Shown piece by piece: positions 25,914-35,218 of a DNA stretch of 64,000 nt. This stretch comes from Aquitalea denitrificans (GTDB lineage: Bacteria > Pseudomonadota > Gammaproteobacteria > Burkholderiales > Chromobacteriaceae). Position numbers and translations under genes: made by a program. The stretch covers positions 1,922,001-1,986,000 of the forward strand of contig NZ_CP047241.1 of assembly GCF_009856625.1 (NCBI RefSeq), written 5' to 3'. Each line of letters opens with the position of its first letter. Position 1 is the first letter of the stretch. Under the pieces are notes generated by a model that did not search any database, was not told the origin of the DNA, and was given only the letters and a program-made list of their open reading frames with translations.

Positions 25914-26654
25914 ATGTCCCATCCCACTCGCTACATGCTGCTGACTGGTGCCAGCCGCGGTATTGGCCATGCCACGGTCAAGCTGTTCCAGGAAAACGGC
26001 TGGCAGATTTTCACCGTGTCGCGCCAGCCGTTTTCCGAGGCCTGCCTGTGGCCATCGGCCCGTCAAAGCCATGTGCAGGCTGATTTGTCCGACCTGTCCT
26101 GCCTGGACAGTCTGATTACCGAGGTGAGAAGCCGGCTGCCAGATGGTCAGCTGCATGCCCTGGTCAATAATGCCGGCATTTCACCCAAGGGCGCGCAGGG
26201 AGAGCGGCTGGGCATACTGGCCAGCAATGCCGACGACTGGAGCCGGGTGCTGAATGTAAATCTGGTGTCTACTGCCTTGCTGGCACGCGGCTTGTTTCCC
26301 GAGCTGAAAAAGGCGCAGGGCTCCATTGTCAATGTCACCTCGATTGCCGGCTCGCGCGTGCACCCGTTTGCCGGCGTGGCCTATGCCGCCTCCAAGGCCG
26401 GGCTGGCAGCGCTCACCCGCGAACTGGCGCATGAGTTTGGCCCGCATGGCATCCGCGCCAATGCCATTGCGCCGGGTGAAATCGACACCGCCATCCTGTC
26501 GCCGGACACCGCCAGCATTATCGAGCGCGATGTGCCCATGCACCGGCTGGGGACACCGCATGAAGTGGCGGAGGCTATCCATTTTCTGTGCTCCGGCCAT
26601 TCTTCCTATATCAATGGCTCGGAAATCCACATCAACGGAGGGCAGCATGTCTGA
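25914..26654 (+). CDS. Short-chain dehydrogenase/reductase
   Basis: This 246-residue classical SDR has the cofactor motif TGASRGIG, NNAG, the catalytic serine in NVTSIAGS, and YAASK with the Tyr and Lys. GSEIHINGGQ at the C-terminus is family-typical. It interconverts an alcohol and a ketone or aldehyde with NAD(P)H. AGGAG precedes the ATG. Its stop overlaps the kinase gene by 8 nt, so it belongs to the same pathway as the kinase and phospholyase. Confidence 0.92.
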   Translation: MSHPTRYMLLTGASRGIGHATVKLFQENGWQIFTVSRQPFSEACLWPSARQSHVQADLSDLSCLDSLITEVRSRLPDGQLHALVNNAGISPKGAQGERLGILASNADDWSRVLNVNLVSTALLARGLFPELKKAQGSIVNVTSIAGSRVHPFAGVAYAASKAGLAALTRELAHEFGPHGIRANAIAPGEIDTAILSPDTASIIERDVPMHRLGTPHEVAEAIHFLCSGHSSYINGSEIHINGGQHV

Positions 26655-27705
26655 CATGGTGATCGACCAGCTGTTTTCCACCATGGCGGCACCGGTGGAG
26701 TGCAGTGAAGCCACTGCGCTGTTGTGGCAGCATTATGGCCTGCGTGGGGTGGCCAGCCCGCTCAATAGTGAACGCGATGCCAATTTCCACATCCGCGGTT
26801 ACGATGGCCGCGAATATGTGTTGAAGCTGACTCATCCGGCTGAAGACCGGGCCGTTACTGATTTTCAGAGCCGGGCGCTGTTGCATGCGCTGGCGCGTGA
26901 CCCGACCCTGCCGGTGCCGCAGCTGCTGCCACGCAGCGATGGCCAGCCTTATGCCGTGGTGAATATGGCAGATGGCAGTCAGCGCGTGTTGCGCCTGCTC
27001 AGCTATCTGGGCGGTCAGCCGCTGCATCAGCTGGTACGCAGCGCGGCGCAGCGCCGCCATCTGGGCGAAACCCTGGGCCGGCTGGACAATGCACTGCGGG
27101 ATTATGTGCATCCGGCAGCGCATCATCCGCTGTTGTGGGATATCCAGCATGCCGAGAGGCTGCAGCCGCTGCTGGCTGAAACACCGGACGGGCCACAAAA
27201 AGCCGTGCTGGCCGACTGGCTGGTGCATTTCATCCAGCAGGTGCAGCCGGTACTGGGCGGCCTGCGGCGGCAGGTGATTCATAACGACCTCAATCCGCAC
27301 AATGTGCTGGTCGATCCGCAAGACCAGATCACCACCGCCGGCCTGATCGACTTTGGCGACATGGTGGAAGCCCCGCTGATCAACGAACTGGCAGTGGCCT
27401 GCTCCTACCAGCTGTCTTCCAGCGCCAATCCGCTGGACACTGCCGGTGAGCTGATTGCCGGCTATCACGCAGTTTGTCCGCTGCTGGCCGAGGAAGTCGC
27501 CATCCTGTACGAGCTGATTCTTACCCGGCTGTGCATGACCGTGACCATTACTGGCTGGCGTGCAGCACGTTACCCGGAAAACAGCAGCTACATCCTGCGC
27601 AACAACGGTTTGAGCTGGGACGGCCTGCAGCGCCTGTCCGCGCTGGGGCGCGCCCGGGCCACCGACTATCTGTTCCAGCTGTGTCAGATGAAAGGACAAG
27701 CATGA
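26647..27705 (+). CDS. APH-family small-molecule kinase (hydroxylysine-kinase-like)
   Basis: This 352-residue protein is of the aminoglycoside phosphotransferase/choline kinase fold: ANFHIRGYDGREYVLKLTHP is the nucleotide-binding start, VIHNDLNPHNVLVD carries the catalytic HxDxxxxN, and GLIDFGDM binds metal. It resembles hydroxylysine kinases and phosphorylates the hydroxyl of a small amino alcohol or hydroxy-amino acid. GGAGG precedes ATG 26647. Overlaps of 8 nt with the SDR gene and 4 nt with the phospholyase gene tie it into one pathway. The exact substrate is unknown. Confidence 0.85.
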   Translation: MSDMVIDQLFSTMAAPVECSEATALLWQHYGLRGVASPLNSERDANFHIRGYDGREYVLKLTHPAEDRAVTDFQSRALLHALARDPTLPVPQLLPRSDGQPYAVVNMADGSQRVLRLLSYLGGQPLHQLVRSAAQRRHLGETLGRLDNALRDYVHPAAHHPLLWDIQHAERLQPLLAETPDGPQKAVLADWLVHFIQQVQPVLGGLRRQVIHNDLNPHNVLVDPQDQITTAGLIDFGDMVEAPLINELAVACSYQLSSSANPLDTAGELIAGYHAVCPLLAEEVAILYELILTRLCMTVTITGWRAARYPENSSYILRNNGLSWDGLQRLSALGRARATDYLFQLCQMKGQA

Positions 27706-29033
27706 ATCCGCCCGATCAACGCATGGTGAATGCCTTCGACCCCGCCATGGCCCGCAGTCTGCCGGAGCGAGAACAGGCGCTGCTGCACCGCCGCCAGCAG
27801 GCGCTGGGCCAGGCCTACCGCCTGTTCTACCAGCAGCCCTTGCATGTGGTGCGCGGTGAGGGGGTGTGGCTGTACGACGCCGACGGCCAGCCGTATCTGG
27901 ATGTGTATAACAATGTGGCTTCGGTGGGGCACAGTCACCCGCAGGTGGTGGCGGCCATTGCCCGTCAGGCCACGGTGCTCAATACCCATACCCGCTACCT
28001 GAACGACGGCATCGTCGATTACGCCGAGCGCCTGCTGTCCACACTGGCCATGCCCGGCTATCAGGCCATGTTTACCTGCACCGGCAGCGAGGCCAACGAC
28101 CTGGCCTTGCGCCTGGCGGGCAGCTTCACCGGCGGGCAAGGGGTGATTGTCACTGCGCATGCCTATCACGGCGTCACCAGCAGTATTGCCGCTTGCTCAC
28201 CAGCCTTTGGCGATGGCGTGCCGCTGGGGCCGAACGTACGTACCGTGGCGGCACCGGATGGCTATCGCGGCAATCCGCAGCAAGTGGCCGAGCAGTTCAC
28301 GCGCGATGTACAGGCTGCCATTGCCGACCTGCAGCGCCACGGCATCCGCCCGGCTGCCTTGTTGGTGGATACGTTGTTTACCAGTGACGGCGTATTTGCC
28401 GACCCGGCCGGTTTCCTGGCAGGGGCCGTCGATGCCATCCATGCTGCAGGCGGCCTGTTCATCGCCGACGAGGTGCAGGCCGGTTTTGCCCGCAGTGGCA
28501 GCCATTTCTGGGGCTTCCAGCGCCATGGCGTGGTGCCGGACATCATCACCATGGGCAAGCCGATGGGTAATGGCCACCCGCTGGCCGGGCTGATGGCGCG
28601 CGCCGACATCATCGACTGCTTTGGCGCTCAGGTACGTTACTTCAATACCTTTGGCGGCAATCCGGTGTCTTGCGCTGCCGGGATGGCGGTGCTGGATGTC
28701 ATCGAGGGAGAAGGGCTGCAGCAGAACGCCCACGCTACCGGGGCTTATCTCAAGGCCGGCTTCGAGGCACTGGCAGGCAAGCATGCGCTGATTGGCGATG
28801 TACGCGGCACTGGCTTCTTTATCGGCGTGGAAATGGTGAGCGACCGGGACCACAAAAAACCGGCAAGTGCGCAGACCACGCGCATCGTCAATGCGCTGCG
28901 CGAGCGGCGCATCCTGATCAGCGCCACCGGCCCGGCAGGCAATATCCTGAAAGTCAGGCCGCAGCTGCCGTTTGGCCGGGAGCATGCCGACATGCTGCTG
29001 GCCGCGCTGGACGAGGTCTTGGCCGGGCTGTGA
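27702..29033 (+). CDS. Class III PLP enzyme, amino-alcohol phosphate phospholyase type
   Basis: This 443-residue class III aminotransferase-fold protein has the PLP lysine K286 in DIITMGKPMGNGHP. From memory it resembles human ethanolamine-phosphate and phosphohydroxylysine phospholyases (ETNPPL/PHYKPL) in YLDVYNNVASVGHSHP, VLNTHTRYLND, YFNTFGGNPVSCAAG and ATGPAGNILKVRP. Those enzymes eliminate ammonia and phosphate to give an aldehyde. The kinase gene directly upstream, with a 4-nt overlap, would make the phosphorylated substrate, which favours phospholyase over aminotransferase activity. It ends 9 nt from the convergent mdcH. Confidence 0.85.
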   Translation: MNPPDQRMVNAFDPAMARSLPEREQALLHRRQQALGQAYRLFYQQPLHVVRGEGVWLYDADGQPYLDVYNNVASVGHSHPQVVAAIARQATVLNTHTRYLNDGIVDYAERLLSTLAMPGYQAMFTCTGSEANDLALRLAGSFTGGQGVIVTAHAYHGVTSSIAACSPAFGDGVPLGPNVRTVAAPDGYRGNPQQVAEQFTRDVQAAIADLQRHGIRPAALLVDTLFTSDGVFADPAGFLAGAVDAIHAAGGLFIADEVQAGFARSGSHFWGFQRHGVVPDIITMGKPMGNGHPLAGLMARADIIDCFGAQVRYFNTFGGNPVSCAAGMAVLDVIEGEGLQQNAHATGAYLKAGFEALAGKHALIGDVRGTGFFIGVEMVSDRDHKKPASAQTTRIVNALRERRILISATGPAGNILKVRPQLPFGREHADMLLAALDEVLAGL

Positions 29034-29042
29034 GGCCCGTAT

Positions 29043-29990
29043 TCAGCCATGCTGGCCTGCATCATCCTGGCTTAGCCGGCGGGCTGCGTGTTGCAGGCTG
29101 TCCAGCCGACTGTCCGCCACCGCCATGGCTTCACCCGGTGTGAATACCGGGTGCAACAGGCGGGTGAGGGTGGAGCCGGGAGGCATCTCCAGCGCCAGCC
29201 GTGCGCCGCGCTCCCATGCCAGCCGGGCAGTGTCATGCCAGTGCACCGTGCGCGCCATATTGCCGGCCAGGTCGTCACGTATCTGCGCGGGTGTGCGCAG
29301 CACCCGTGCGGCATTGGCGCTCAGATAATCCAGCGCGGGAGCTTGCAACGGAATGTCACGCAGCGCCTGCTGCAATTCATCCGCGGGCTGCGCCAGCAAG
29401 CAGCAATGCGATGGCACGCTGATGACCAGGCGCTGACAGCGGGCCGCACCGGCTTGCAGACTTAGCTGGCTTATGCGGGCCAGCCCATCATCGGCACCGG
29501 CTACCACCAGTTGGCGCTCGGCATTTATATTGGCCAGATACACCGGAAAACCTTCGGCCTGCACGCGGTCCAGAAGGGTTTGCAGTGCTGGCAGTTTCAG
29601 TCCGGTGATGGCGCTCATGCCATAGCCGTGCGGATAGGCTTGCTCCATCAATTGTGCGCGCAGCCGTACCAGCCGCAGTGCATCGGCAAAATCCAGCACG
29701 CCGGCACAGACTGCTGCTGCAAAAGCACCGATGGACAGCCCGCATACCATCTGCGGCCGGATATCCTGCTGTTGCAGCCAGCGCGCGCTGGCAACGCCGG
29801 CAATCAGCAGGCAAAGCTGTACTGCCACGGTGGATTGCAGTGCCGTGGCACTGTCCAGCGCTGTAGGGGGTTGTTCCAGCACGGTTGCCGCTGTCTGCAG
29901 GGTGGCGTGGCAGGCCGGATGATCAGGCAGGTGGTGCAGCATGCCGGCTTGCTGGCTGCCCTGGCCGGGAAAGGCAAACAGTACGCTCAT
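29043..29990 (-). CDS. mdcH: Malonate decarboxylase epsilon subunit (malonyl-CoA:ACP transacylase)
   Basis: This 315-residue acyltransferase starts MSVLFAFPGQGSQQAGM and has the nucleophile motif GLSIGAFAAAV and the histidine region VPSHCCLL. It primes the decarboxylase by loading malonyl from malonyl-CoA onto the acyl carrier subunit. It is the last gene of mdcABCDEGH; its ATG overlaps the mdcG stop by 4 nt. Confidence 0.93.
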   Translation of the reverse strand: MSVLFAFPGQGSQQAGMLHHLPDHPACHATLQTAATVLEQPPTALDSATALQSTVAVQLCLLIAGVASARWLQQQDIRPQMVCGLSIGAFAAAVCAGVLDFADALRLVRLRAQLMEQAYPHGYGMSAITGLKLPALQTLLDRVQAEGFPVYLANINAERQLVVAGADDGLARISQLSLQAGAARCQRLVISVPSHCCLLAQPADELQQALRDIPLQAPALDYLSANAARVLRTPAQIRDDLAGNMARTVHWHDTARLAWERGARLALEMPPGSTLTRLLHPVFTPGEAMAVADSRLDSLQHAARRLSQDDAGQHG

Positions 29991-30640
29991 TGTGCGGACT
30001 CCACGCTCCAGGGCATGTGCAACAAGCGAGGTCCGCTCCCGGTTTTTACCATGACCTTGCCGCCGCGCAGCCATTCCTGCAGGGCGATGCCGCCGGCTGG
30101 TGTTTCCAGCTGTATATCCACCCGGCAGCCCAGTTTTTGCGTGCGCCCGACCAGCTGGTGCAACGCTGTCATGGACGGCGGGTGTGGCGTGCGTAGCAGC
30201 AGGTCCAGATCGCTGCCCGGACCGAGTGCAGGCCAGCCGCTGGCCAGTTCGTAGCCGACACCACCGGTAATTCCCCAGTCCATCTCCAGATCATCCAGCC
30301 AGGGGTGCAGCTGCTGCAGGGCTTGCAGCGGTGGCAGTAGCCGGTAGCGCGGGTGCCGCTGCCAGTCCTGTCTTGCCGCCAGCTGTTCCGGGCTCAAGCT
30401 GCGGCAGATGGTGGCCGGTTCCACCCACAGGGCCTGACGTTGGCTGCGCAGCCGACCGCGGATGCCCACGGGAATGCGCTGGCCAGTTGCCTGATCGCGC
30501 CGGACGACAACCGGCCGGGACGGCTGCCAGTCGTCCCTCAGCCACTCTGGCAGGGCAGGGTTGTCCAGCCAGGGCCAATCGCCAGTCAGCCACAGCAGGT
30601 CGTGAGCTTGCGGCGTTGCGGGCGGACTCAGTCTTGCCAT
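29987..30640 (-). CDS. mdcG: Malonate decarboxylase holo-ACP synthase (phosphoribosyl-dephospho-CoA transferase)
   Basis: This 217-residue nucleotidyltransferase attaches the triphosphoribosyl-dephospho-CoA group to MdcC. GSDLDLLL is the metal-binding nucleotidyltransferase motif, with GVGYELASGW just before it and the downstream acid in RVDIQLETP. ATG 30640 (MARLSPPATPQAHDLLWL) overlaps the mdcE end by 13 nt. Confidence 0.9.
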   Translation of the reverse strand: MARLSPPATPQAHDLLWLTGDWPWLDNPALPEWLRDDWQPSRPVVVRRDQATGQRIPVGIRGRLRSQRQALWVEPATICRSLSPEQLAARQDWQRHPRYRLLPPLQALQQLHPWLDDLEMDWGITGGVGYELASGWPALGPGSDLDLLLRTPHPPSMTALHQLVGRTQKLGCRVDIQLETPAGGIALQEWLRGGKVMVKTGSGPRLLHMPWSVESAQ

Positions 30641-31452
30641 TGCTGCTGCAGTAGCTGACGCACCCGGCGCGACATGCTGCGGTTTTCCCCATGCAGCCTG
30701 TTTTCCAGCCCGCACGAGCTGTCGCTGGCGATTTCTGTCAATGCAGCGGTCAAGGCGGTGTTGACCAGATCGACATCGGCGGCATCCGGCTGGTCGGGCC
30801 GGTTTACCTTGAGCAGCCGCCACAGCATGCCCAGGCTGGCATAGCTGTGGATGTCGTAGGCCATGGGCGGGATGCTGGCGGCCAGGTTTTCCAGCGCGGC
30901 CACGCTGCGCAGGGTGATACGCGCAGCAGCTTCCTTGCCCATGGCATGCACCATCACGTCTTCATCATCCAGTGCCAGCAGGCGGTTAGCCTGGTAGCCA
31001 TGGGCCAGAAAACCGCCGGACATGGCCTTGCCGACAATCAGTCCGATGACGGCATGGCCGGCCAGCCTGGCTTCGGCATAGGCCGCTGCGGCACTGGCCA
31101 GCGACTGGTGGATGCCGTAGGCCTCTTCGCGCCGGCCATAGGCCTGGCTGGGGACGTCGATGATGGCAATGATGGCGCGTTTGTGCTGCAAGCCTGCGTC
31201 GGCCTGTACTGCATCGCGTACGGCATGCGCCAGCGACCAGCCTTCCAGCAAGCCCACTTCACCATGGCGGGCACGGGGCAAGGGGTTGTCCGGGTCTGTT
31301 ACCACGGCAAGGTAGCGTGCCGGCATGCCGTTCAGGCTGGAATCGCATACTAGCAATGACGGCGGATGGCCGGCTTGCAGTGGGCTGTCACCACATAATG
31401 CGTGCAGCCAGATGTGGCCGCGCTGGCTAGGTCGGCTAGGAGTTTGTGTCAT
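30628..31452 (-). CDS. mdcE: Malonate decarboxylase gamma subunit
   Basis: This 274-residue carboxyltransferase-fold protein contains AIIAIIDVPSQAYGRREEAYG, VIGLIVGKAMSGGFLAHG and VMVHAMGKEAAARIT. With MdcD it catalyses decarboxylation of malonyl-S-ACP to acetyl-S-ACP in the soluble, biotin-independent enzyme. It overlaps the mdcD stop by 4 nt and the mdcG start by 13 nt. Confidence 0.94.
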   Translation of the reverse strand: MTQTPSRPSQRGHIWLHALCGDSPLQAGHPPSLLVCDSSLNGMPARYLAVVTDPDNPLPRARHGEVGLLEGWSLAHAVRDAVQADAGLQHKRAIIAIIDVPSQAYGRREEAYGIHQSLASAAAAYAEARLAGHAVIGLIVGKAMSGGFLAHGYQANRLLALDDEDVMVHAMGKEAAARITLRSVAALENLAASIPPMAYDIHSYASLGMLWRLLKVNRPDQPDAADVDLVNTALTAALTEIASDSSCGLENRLHGENRSMSRRVRQLLQQQWQD

Positions 31453-32312
31453 GCTGACCTCTCGGGCAGGAAGAAATGGCGGGCAGTGCTGGCATCGGCC
31501 TGTTGTGTGGTGTCCATGGCTGCCAGTCTTTGCAAATACCAGTCATGGCGCTGATGGCGTGGCGTGGCAGGCAGTCCCTGTGCCAGATATCGCTGCACCT
31601 GATCGCGGATAGTGTCGCAGTCATCCGGCAGGCAGGCATCGGCCAGGTCGCAGTGTTGGCGCTGTTCGCCACCGCTCAGGCTCCAGATGAAGGGGCGGTC
31701 GCGGTTGTCGTACTCATCGGCGCCAGCTTCCTGCTCTATCACCTGTGGACCGTTCAATCCCAGCCTGGCTTCGCGGGTGACGACAAGATAGCTGCACAGG
31801 CCGGCCGCAATCGACATGCCGCCAAAGCAGCCTACGGGGCCTGCAATCACGCCGATGACTGGCTGATAGCGGCCGAGATCCACGATGGCAGCATGGATGT
31901 CGGCAATGGCGGCAAGTCCCAGATTGGCTTCCTGCAGGCGGACGCCGCCTGTTTCCAGCAACAGCACGGCGGCGGTAGGAATGCCATGCCGGTTGTCGGC
32001 AGCAGCCTGTTCCAGCGCTCCGGCCAGCTTGGCACCGCCAACTTCGCCCATGCTACCGCCCTGAAAGCCGCCTTCCACGGCCAGTACCACCACAGGCTGG
32101 CCAGCCAGCCGGCCCTTGGCAACCACTACGCCATCATCTGCCTGCGCTACGATGCCTTGCGCTGCCAGCCAGGGGGAGTACAGCCGCTCGAACGGTCCGG
32201 CCAGCTCGCGCCAGCTGTCAGCATCCAGTAATTGGCGGGTGCGCTCGCGTGCAGTCAGTTCGATAAAGCTCTGATAGTGCAATAGCTGTTCAATGGTCTG
32301 CTGGTGATTCAT
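31449..32312 (-). CDS. mdcD: Malonate decarboxylase beta subunit
   Basis: This 287-residue crotonase/carboxyltransferase-fold protein begins MNHQQTIEQLLHYQSFIELT and contains VLAVEGGFQGGSMGEVGGAK, LLLETGGVRLQEANLGL and GPVGCFGGMSIAAGL. It pairs with MdcE as the decarboxylating core. Overlaps of 4 nt link it to mdcC before and mdcE after. Confidence 0.94.
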   Translation of the reverse strand: MNHQQTIEQLLHYQSFIELTARERTRQLLDADSWRELAGPFERLYSPWLAAQGIVAQADDGVVVAKGRLAGQPVVVLAVEGGFQGGSMGEVGGAKLAGALEQAAADNRHGIPTAAVLLLETGGVRLQEANLGLAAIADIHAAIVDLGRYQPVIGVIAGPVGCFGGMSIAAGLCSYLVVTREARLGLNGPQVIEQEAGADEYDNRDRPFIWSLSGGEQRQHCDLADACLPDDCDTIRDQVQRYLAQGLPATPRHQRHDWYLQRLAAMDTTQQADASTARHFFLPERSA

Positions 32313-32605
32313 GCCTGCAAGCCCTCCATGGCCTGGGCCAGCCGCAGGCCGATGACGCCTGGTGTGGCACCGAAGTCGTTGATTTCCATGCGCATGGCCG
32401 CTTGCTCTCCAGTGGCAAACAGACGCTCCAGTTGAGCTTGCCAGCGGGTATGGCTGCCATCGCTGCTGCTGTTGACCAGAATCTCGATGTGGCCCGCCGG
32501 GCCGGGTTCCAGCAGGATTTCCAGATCGCCGGAGGCCACTACCCCCACCATGACGCGTTGCTTTGCCGGTGCGCTGGCCGGGTAGTGCAGATGTAGTGTT
32601 TCCAT
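32309..32605 (-). CDS. mdcC: Malonate decarboxylase acyl carrier protein (delta subunit)
   Basis: This 98-residue carrier protein has GVVASGDLEILLEPG, where Ser25 matches the known attachment serine for the phosphoribosyl-dephospho-CoA prosthetic group in Klebsiella MdcC. ATG 32605 follows a GGAG-type site; the frame upstream of it is the shadow of mdcB. It carries acetyl and malonyl groups between MdcA and MdcDE. Confidence 0.93.
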   Translation of the reverse strand: METLHLHYPASAPAKQRVMVGVVASGDLEILLEPGPAGHIEILVNSSSDGSHTRWQAQLERLFATGEQAAMRMEINDFGATPGVIGLRLAQAMEGLQA

Positions 32606-32618
32606 GTTTTCTCCTTGC

Positions 32619-33476
32619 TTAGATGCTAGCCAGCAGCGGCAGCCGATCCAGCAGTAGGGTGGCTGCCAGCAAGTCGGCGGAACCGCCGGGGGACAAGCTA
32701 CGTGCCAGCATGTCGTTTTCCAGTTGATACAAGCGGCGGCGTCCGTCCAGGGTGGCTGCCCCGCCGGCATCCAGCACTGCGCTCGCACCGGTCTGCACCA
32801 GTTGCAGGCCTTGCCGGCCACCACGCGCCAGCAGGCAGGTATCATCCAGCTGGCTCATCAGCGCCAGCAGGGTGTTGATCCGGGCGGTGTTTTCGTGGTC
32901 GCCTCGGGCCCGGTGGGCGTGCAAGGCGGGCAGGGCCAGTCCGGTGAGATGAGGGAAGGCCTGTTCTGCCTCTGCCCGTGCGCCGCCAACACCATAGGCT
33001 TGGCAGGCCAGGCTGCCTTTGAGCAGCGCCACCGGTTGACTGTCATCCGGAATGCATGCCAGGGTGCTGGCGCGACTGCAGACCTGTTCTGCCTGCAAGG
33101 TGCTGCCATTCATGGCGGCAGCCGATAACAGCAGGCCCAGCGCCCAGATGGCACCGCGGTGGGTATTGATGCCGGCGGTGACGTTGAACATGCGTTGCTC
33201 GCCTTGCCGACCGATACTGCCCAGCCGTGCACGTAGTGCAGGCGTGGCTGTCTGTTGCCATGCGGCCTGCGCCATGGAGAAAAAAGCCGCTTGCAGGGTG
33301 CGGGCAGAGCGGCACATCAGGGCGAGTGTCATGTCGCGGTGCGCACCGCTGCCGCGGCGATCTACCAGGCCGGGCTTGGGGGTGAGCATCACCTCATCCA
33401 GCAGTGACTGACAGGCCAGTGCTGCCAGCTGGCTGGCAAACTGGCGGGCAAGGTCCGCTTGCGCTGATGGCTGCAT
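32619..33476 (-). CDS. mdcB: Triphosphoribosyl-dephospho-CoA synthase
   Basis: This 285-residue CitG-type enzyme makes the prosthetic group precursor from dephospho-CoA and ATP. Family features are LLDEVMLTPKPGLVDRRGSG, MFNVTAGINTHRGAIWALGL and ARGDHENTARINTLLALMSQ. Its ATG shares one base with the mdcA stop (TAATG), so translation is probably coupled. Confidence 0.92.
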   Translation of the reverse strand: MQPSAQADLARQFASQLAALACQSLLDEVMLTPKPGLVDRRGSGAHRDMTLALMCRSARTLQAAFFSMAQAAWQQTATPALRARLGSIGRQGEQRMFNVTAGINTHRGAIWALGLLLSAAAMNGSTLQAEQVCSRASTLACIPDDSQPVALLKGSLACQAYGVGGARAEAEQAFPHLTGLALPALHAHRARGDHENTARINTLLALMSQLDDTCLLARGGRQGLQLVQTGASAVLDAGGAATLDGRRRLYQLENDMLARSLSPGGSADLLAATLLLDRLPLLASI

Positions 33477-35137
33477 TACCAGCTCCTGAAGCGTGCTGGT
33501 GGCTGATACAGGCCATCCGACCAACTGACAAGATCAGCCATGCTTTTGGCCGCCAGCAGCGAGCGGCTGGCATCACTGCGCCGTATGCCCAGGTCTTCCG
33601 GCAGTGCGATGAGGCCGGCCTTGCGCATGGCTGTGGTGGTGGCTGGCTGGTGCTGCAGGCCAATGGGTGTGACCCCGGCTATTGCGGCAAGCATCTGGCG
33701 GCGTTGCTCCAGCGACTGGGCTTTGTAGAGATAGGCAATGCCCACTTCGGTCAGGACATGGCTGACGTCGTCGCCGTAAACCATGACCGGGGCCAGTGGC
33801 ATGCCGGTGTCGCGGGCGACTTGTACGGCGTCCAGGCTTTCGACAAAAGTGGGGGTCTGGCCGGATTGGAAGGTTTCCACCATCTGTACCACCAGCTTGC
33901 GGCCACGCGCCAGCAGGCTGTCGGTCTGGATCAGATCCAGCCATGCCGGGGTGGGATGGCGGCGGCCATGCGGGTCGTGTCCCATATTGGGTGCGCCACC
34001 AAAACCGGACAGTCGGCCATGGGTGACGGTGGATGAGTTGCCATCGCCGTCTATTTGCAAGGTGGAGCCGATGAACATGTCAACCGCGTATTGTCCTGCC
34101 AGCTGGCAAAACGCCCGGTTCGAGCGCAGCGAGCCATCCTTGCCCGTGAAAAAGACATCCGGCCTGGCTGCTACATAGGCTTCCATGCCCAGTTCGCCGC
34201 CAAAGCAGTGCACGCTGTCCACCCAGCCGCTTTCGATGGCCGGAATCAGTGTGGGATGGGGGTTGAGCGCCCAGTGGCGGCAGATTTTTCCCTTCAGCCC
34301 CAGTTGCTCGCCATAGGTAGGCAGCAATAGTTCGATGGCTGCGGTATTGAAACCCAGGCCATGATTGAGCGATTGAACCTGATGGCGTTCGTAGATGCCA
34401 CGAATGGCCATCATCGCCATCAGCACATGTACCGGCTTGATATGGCGTGGATCGCGGGTAAACAAGGGTTCCATGAAAAAGGGCCGGTCGGCTTGAACGA
34501 CAAAGTCCACCCAGTCGGCCGGAATATCCACCCGGGTGAGTTCGGCTGGGTCATCAACGATTTCGTTGACCTGCGCAATGACGATGCCGTTACGAAAGGC
34601 GGTGGCTTCCACCAGCACTGGCGTGTCCTCGGTACTGGGGCCGGTGTACAGATTGCCGTGGCGATCGGCCTGGTAAGCGGCCACCAGCGCCACATTGGGG
34701 GTGAGGTCGACAAACAGGCGGGCATACAGCTCGATATAGGTGTGGATGGCACCAATTTCCAGGCAGCCATCCTGCAGCAATTGACCGATGCGCAGGCTTT
34801 GCGGGCCGGAAAAGGAAAAATCCAGTTTGTGGGCAATGCCGCTTTCGAAGATGTCCAGATGTTCCGGCCGGCTGATGCTGGGAATGATCATGTGCAGATC
34901 GTGTATCCGGGCCGGATCCAGCCGGGCCAGGGTGCGGGACAGGAAGTCTGCCTGTTTCTGGTTATTGCCTTCCAGTACCACCCGGTCGCCCGGGGCCAAC
35001 AGCAGGTGCAGCGCATTGAGCAGCTGGCTGGCAGGCAGGATGCAGCCATCGGTCAGGGGCTGGACCAGTGCCAGACGGCGCAATTTTTCATGGCGGCGGG
35101 ATTGCCAGTCGGGGCTCCGGGGAAGAGGGGCGTTCAT
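33476..35137 (-). CDS. mdcA: Malonate decarboxylase alpha subunit (acetyl-S-ACP:malonate ACP transferase)
   Basis: This 553-residue CoA-transferase-like subunit swaps acetyl for malonyl on the carrier protein. GDRVVLEGNNQKQADFLSRT, FSGPQSLRIGQLLQDGC, YTGPSTEDTPVLVEATAFRN and GFGGAPNMGHDPHGRRH are characteristic. GGAG precedes ATG 35137; the in-frame ATG at 35188 is less likely. It is the first gene of the operon, 92 nt downstream of mdcR, with a LysR-type box in between. Confidence 0.95.
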   Translation of the reverse strand: MNAPLPRSPDWQSRRHEKLRRLALVQPLTDGCILPASQLLNALHLLLAPGDRVVLEGNNQKQADFLSRTLARLDPARIHDLHMIIPSISRPEHLDIFESGIAHKLDFSFSGPQSLRIGQLLQDGCLEIGAIHTYIELYARLFVDLTPNVALVAAYQADRHGNLYTGPSTEDTPVLVEATAFRNGIVIAQVNEIVDDPAELTRVDIPADWVDFVVQADRPFFMEPLFTRDPRHIKPVHVLMAMMAIRGIYERHQVQSLNHGLGFNTAAIELLLPTYGEQLGLKGKICRHWALNPHPTLIPAIESGWVDSVHCFGGELGMEAYVAARPDVFFTGKDGSLRSNRAFCQLAGQYAVDMFIGSTLQIDGDGNSSTVTHGRLSGFGGAPNMGHDPHGRRHPTPAWLDLIQTDSLLARGRKLVVQMVETFQSGQTPTFVESLDAVQVARDTGMPLAPVMVYGDDVSHVLTEVGIAYLYKAQSLEQRRQMLAAIAGVTPIGLQHQPATTTAMRKAGLIALPEDLGIRRSDASRSLLAAKSMADLVSWSDGLYQPPARFRSW

Positions 35138-35218
35138 ATTGGCTCCGCATCGGTATCGGGAAGCCTTGCACGGTAGTGAGAGACTCACGGCTGATCAATC
35201 AAGCTGCCGGCTGATTTG

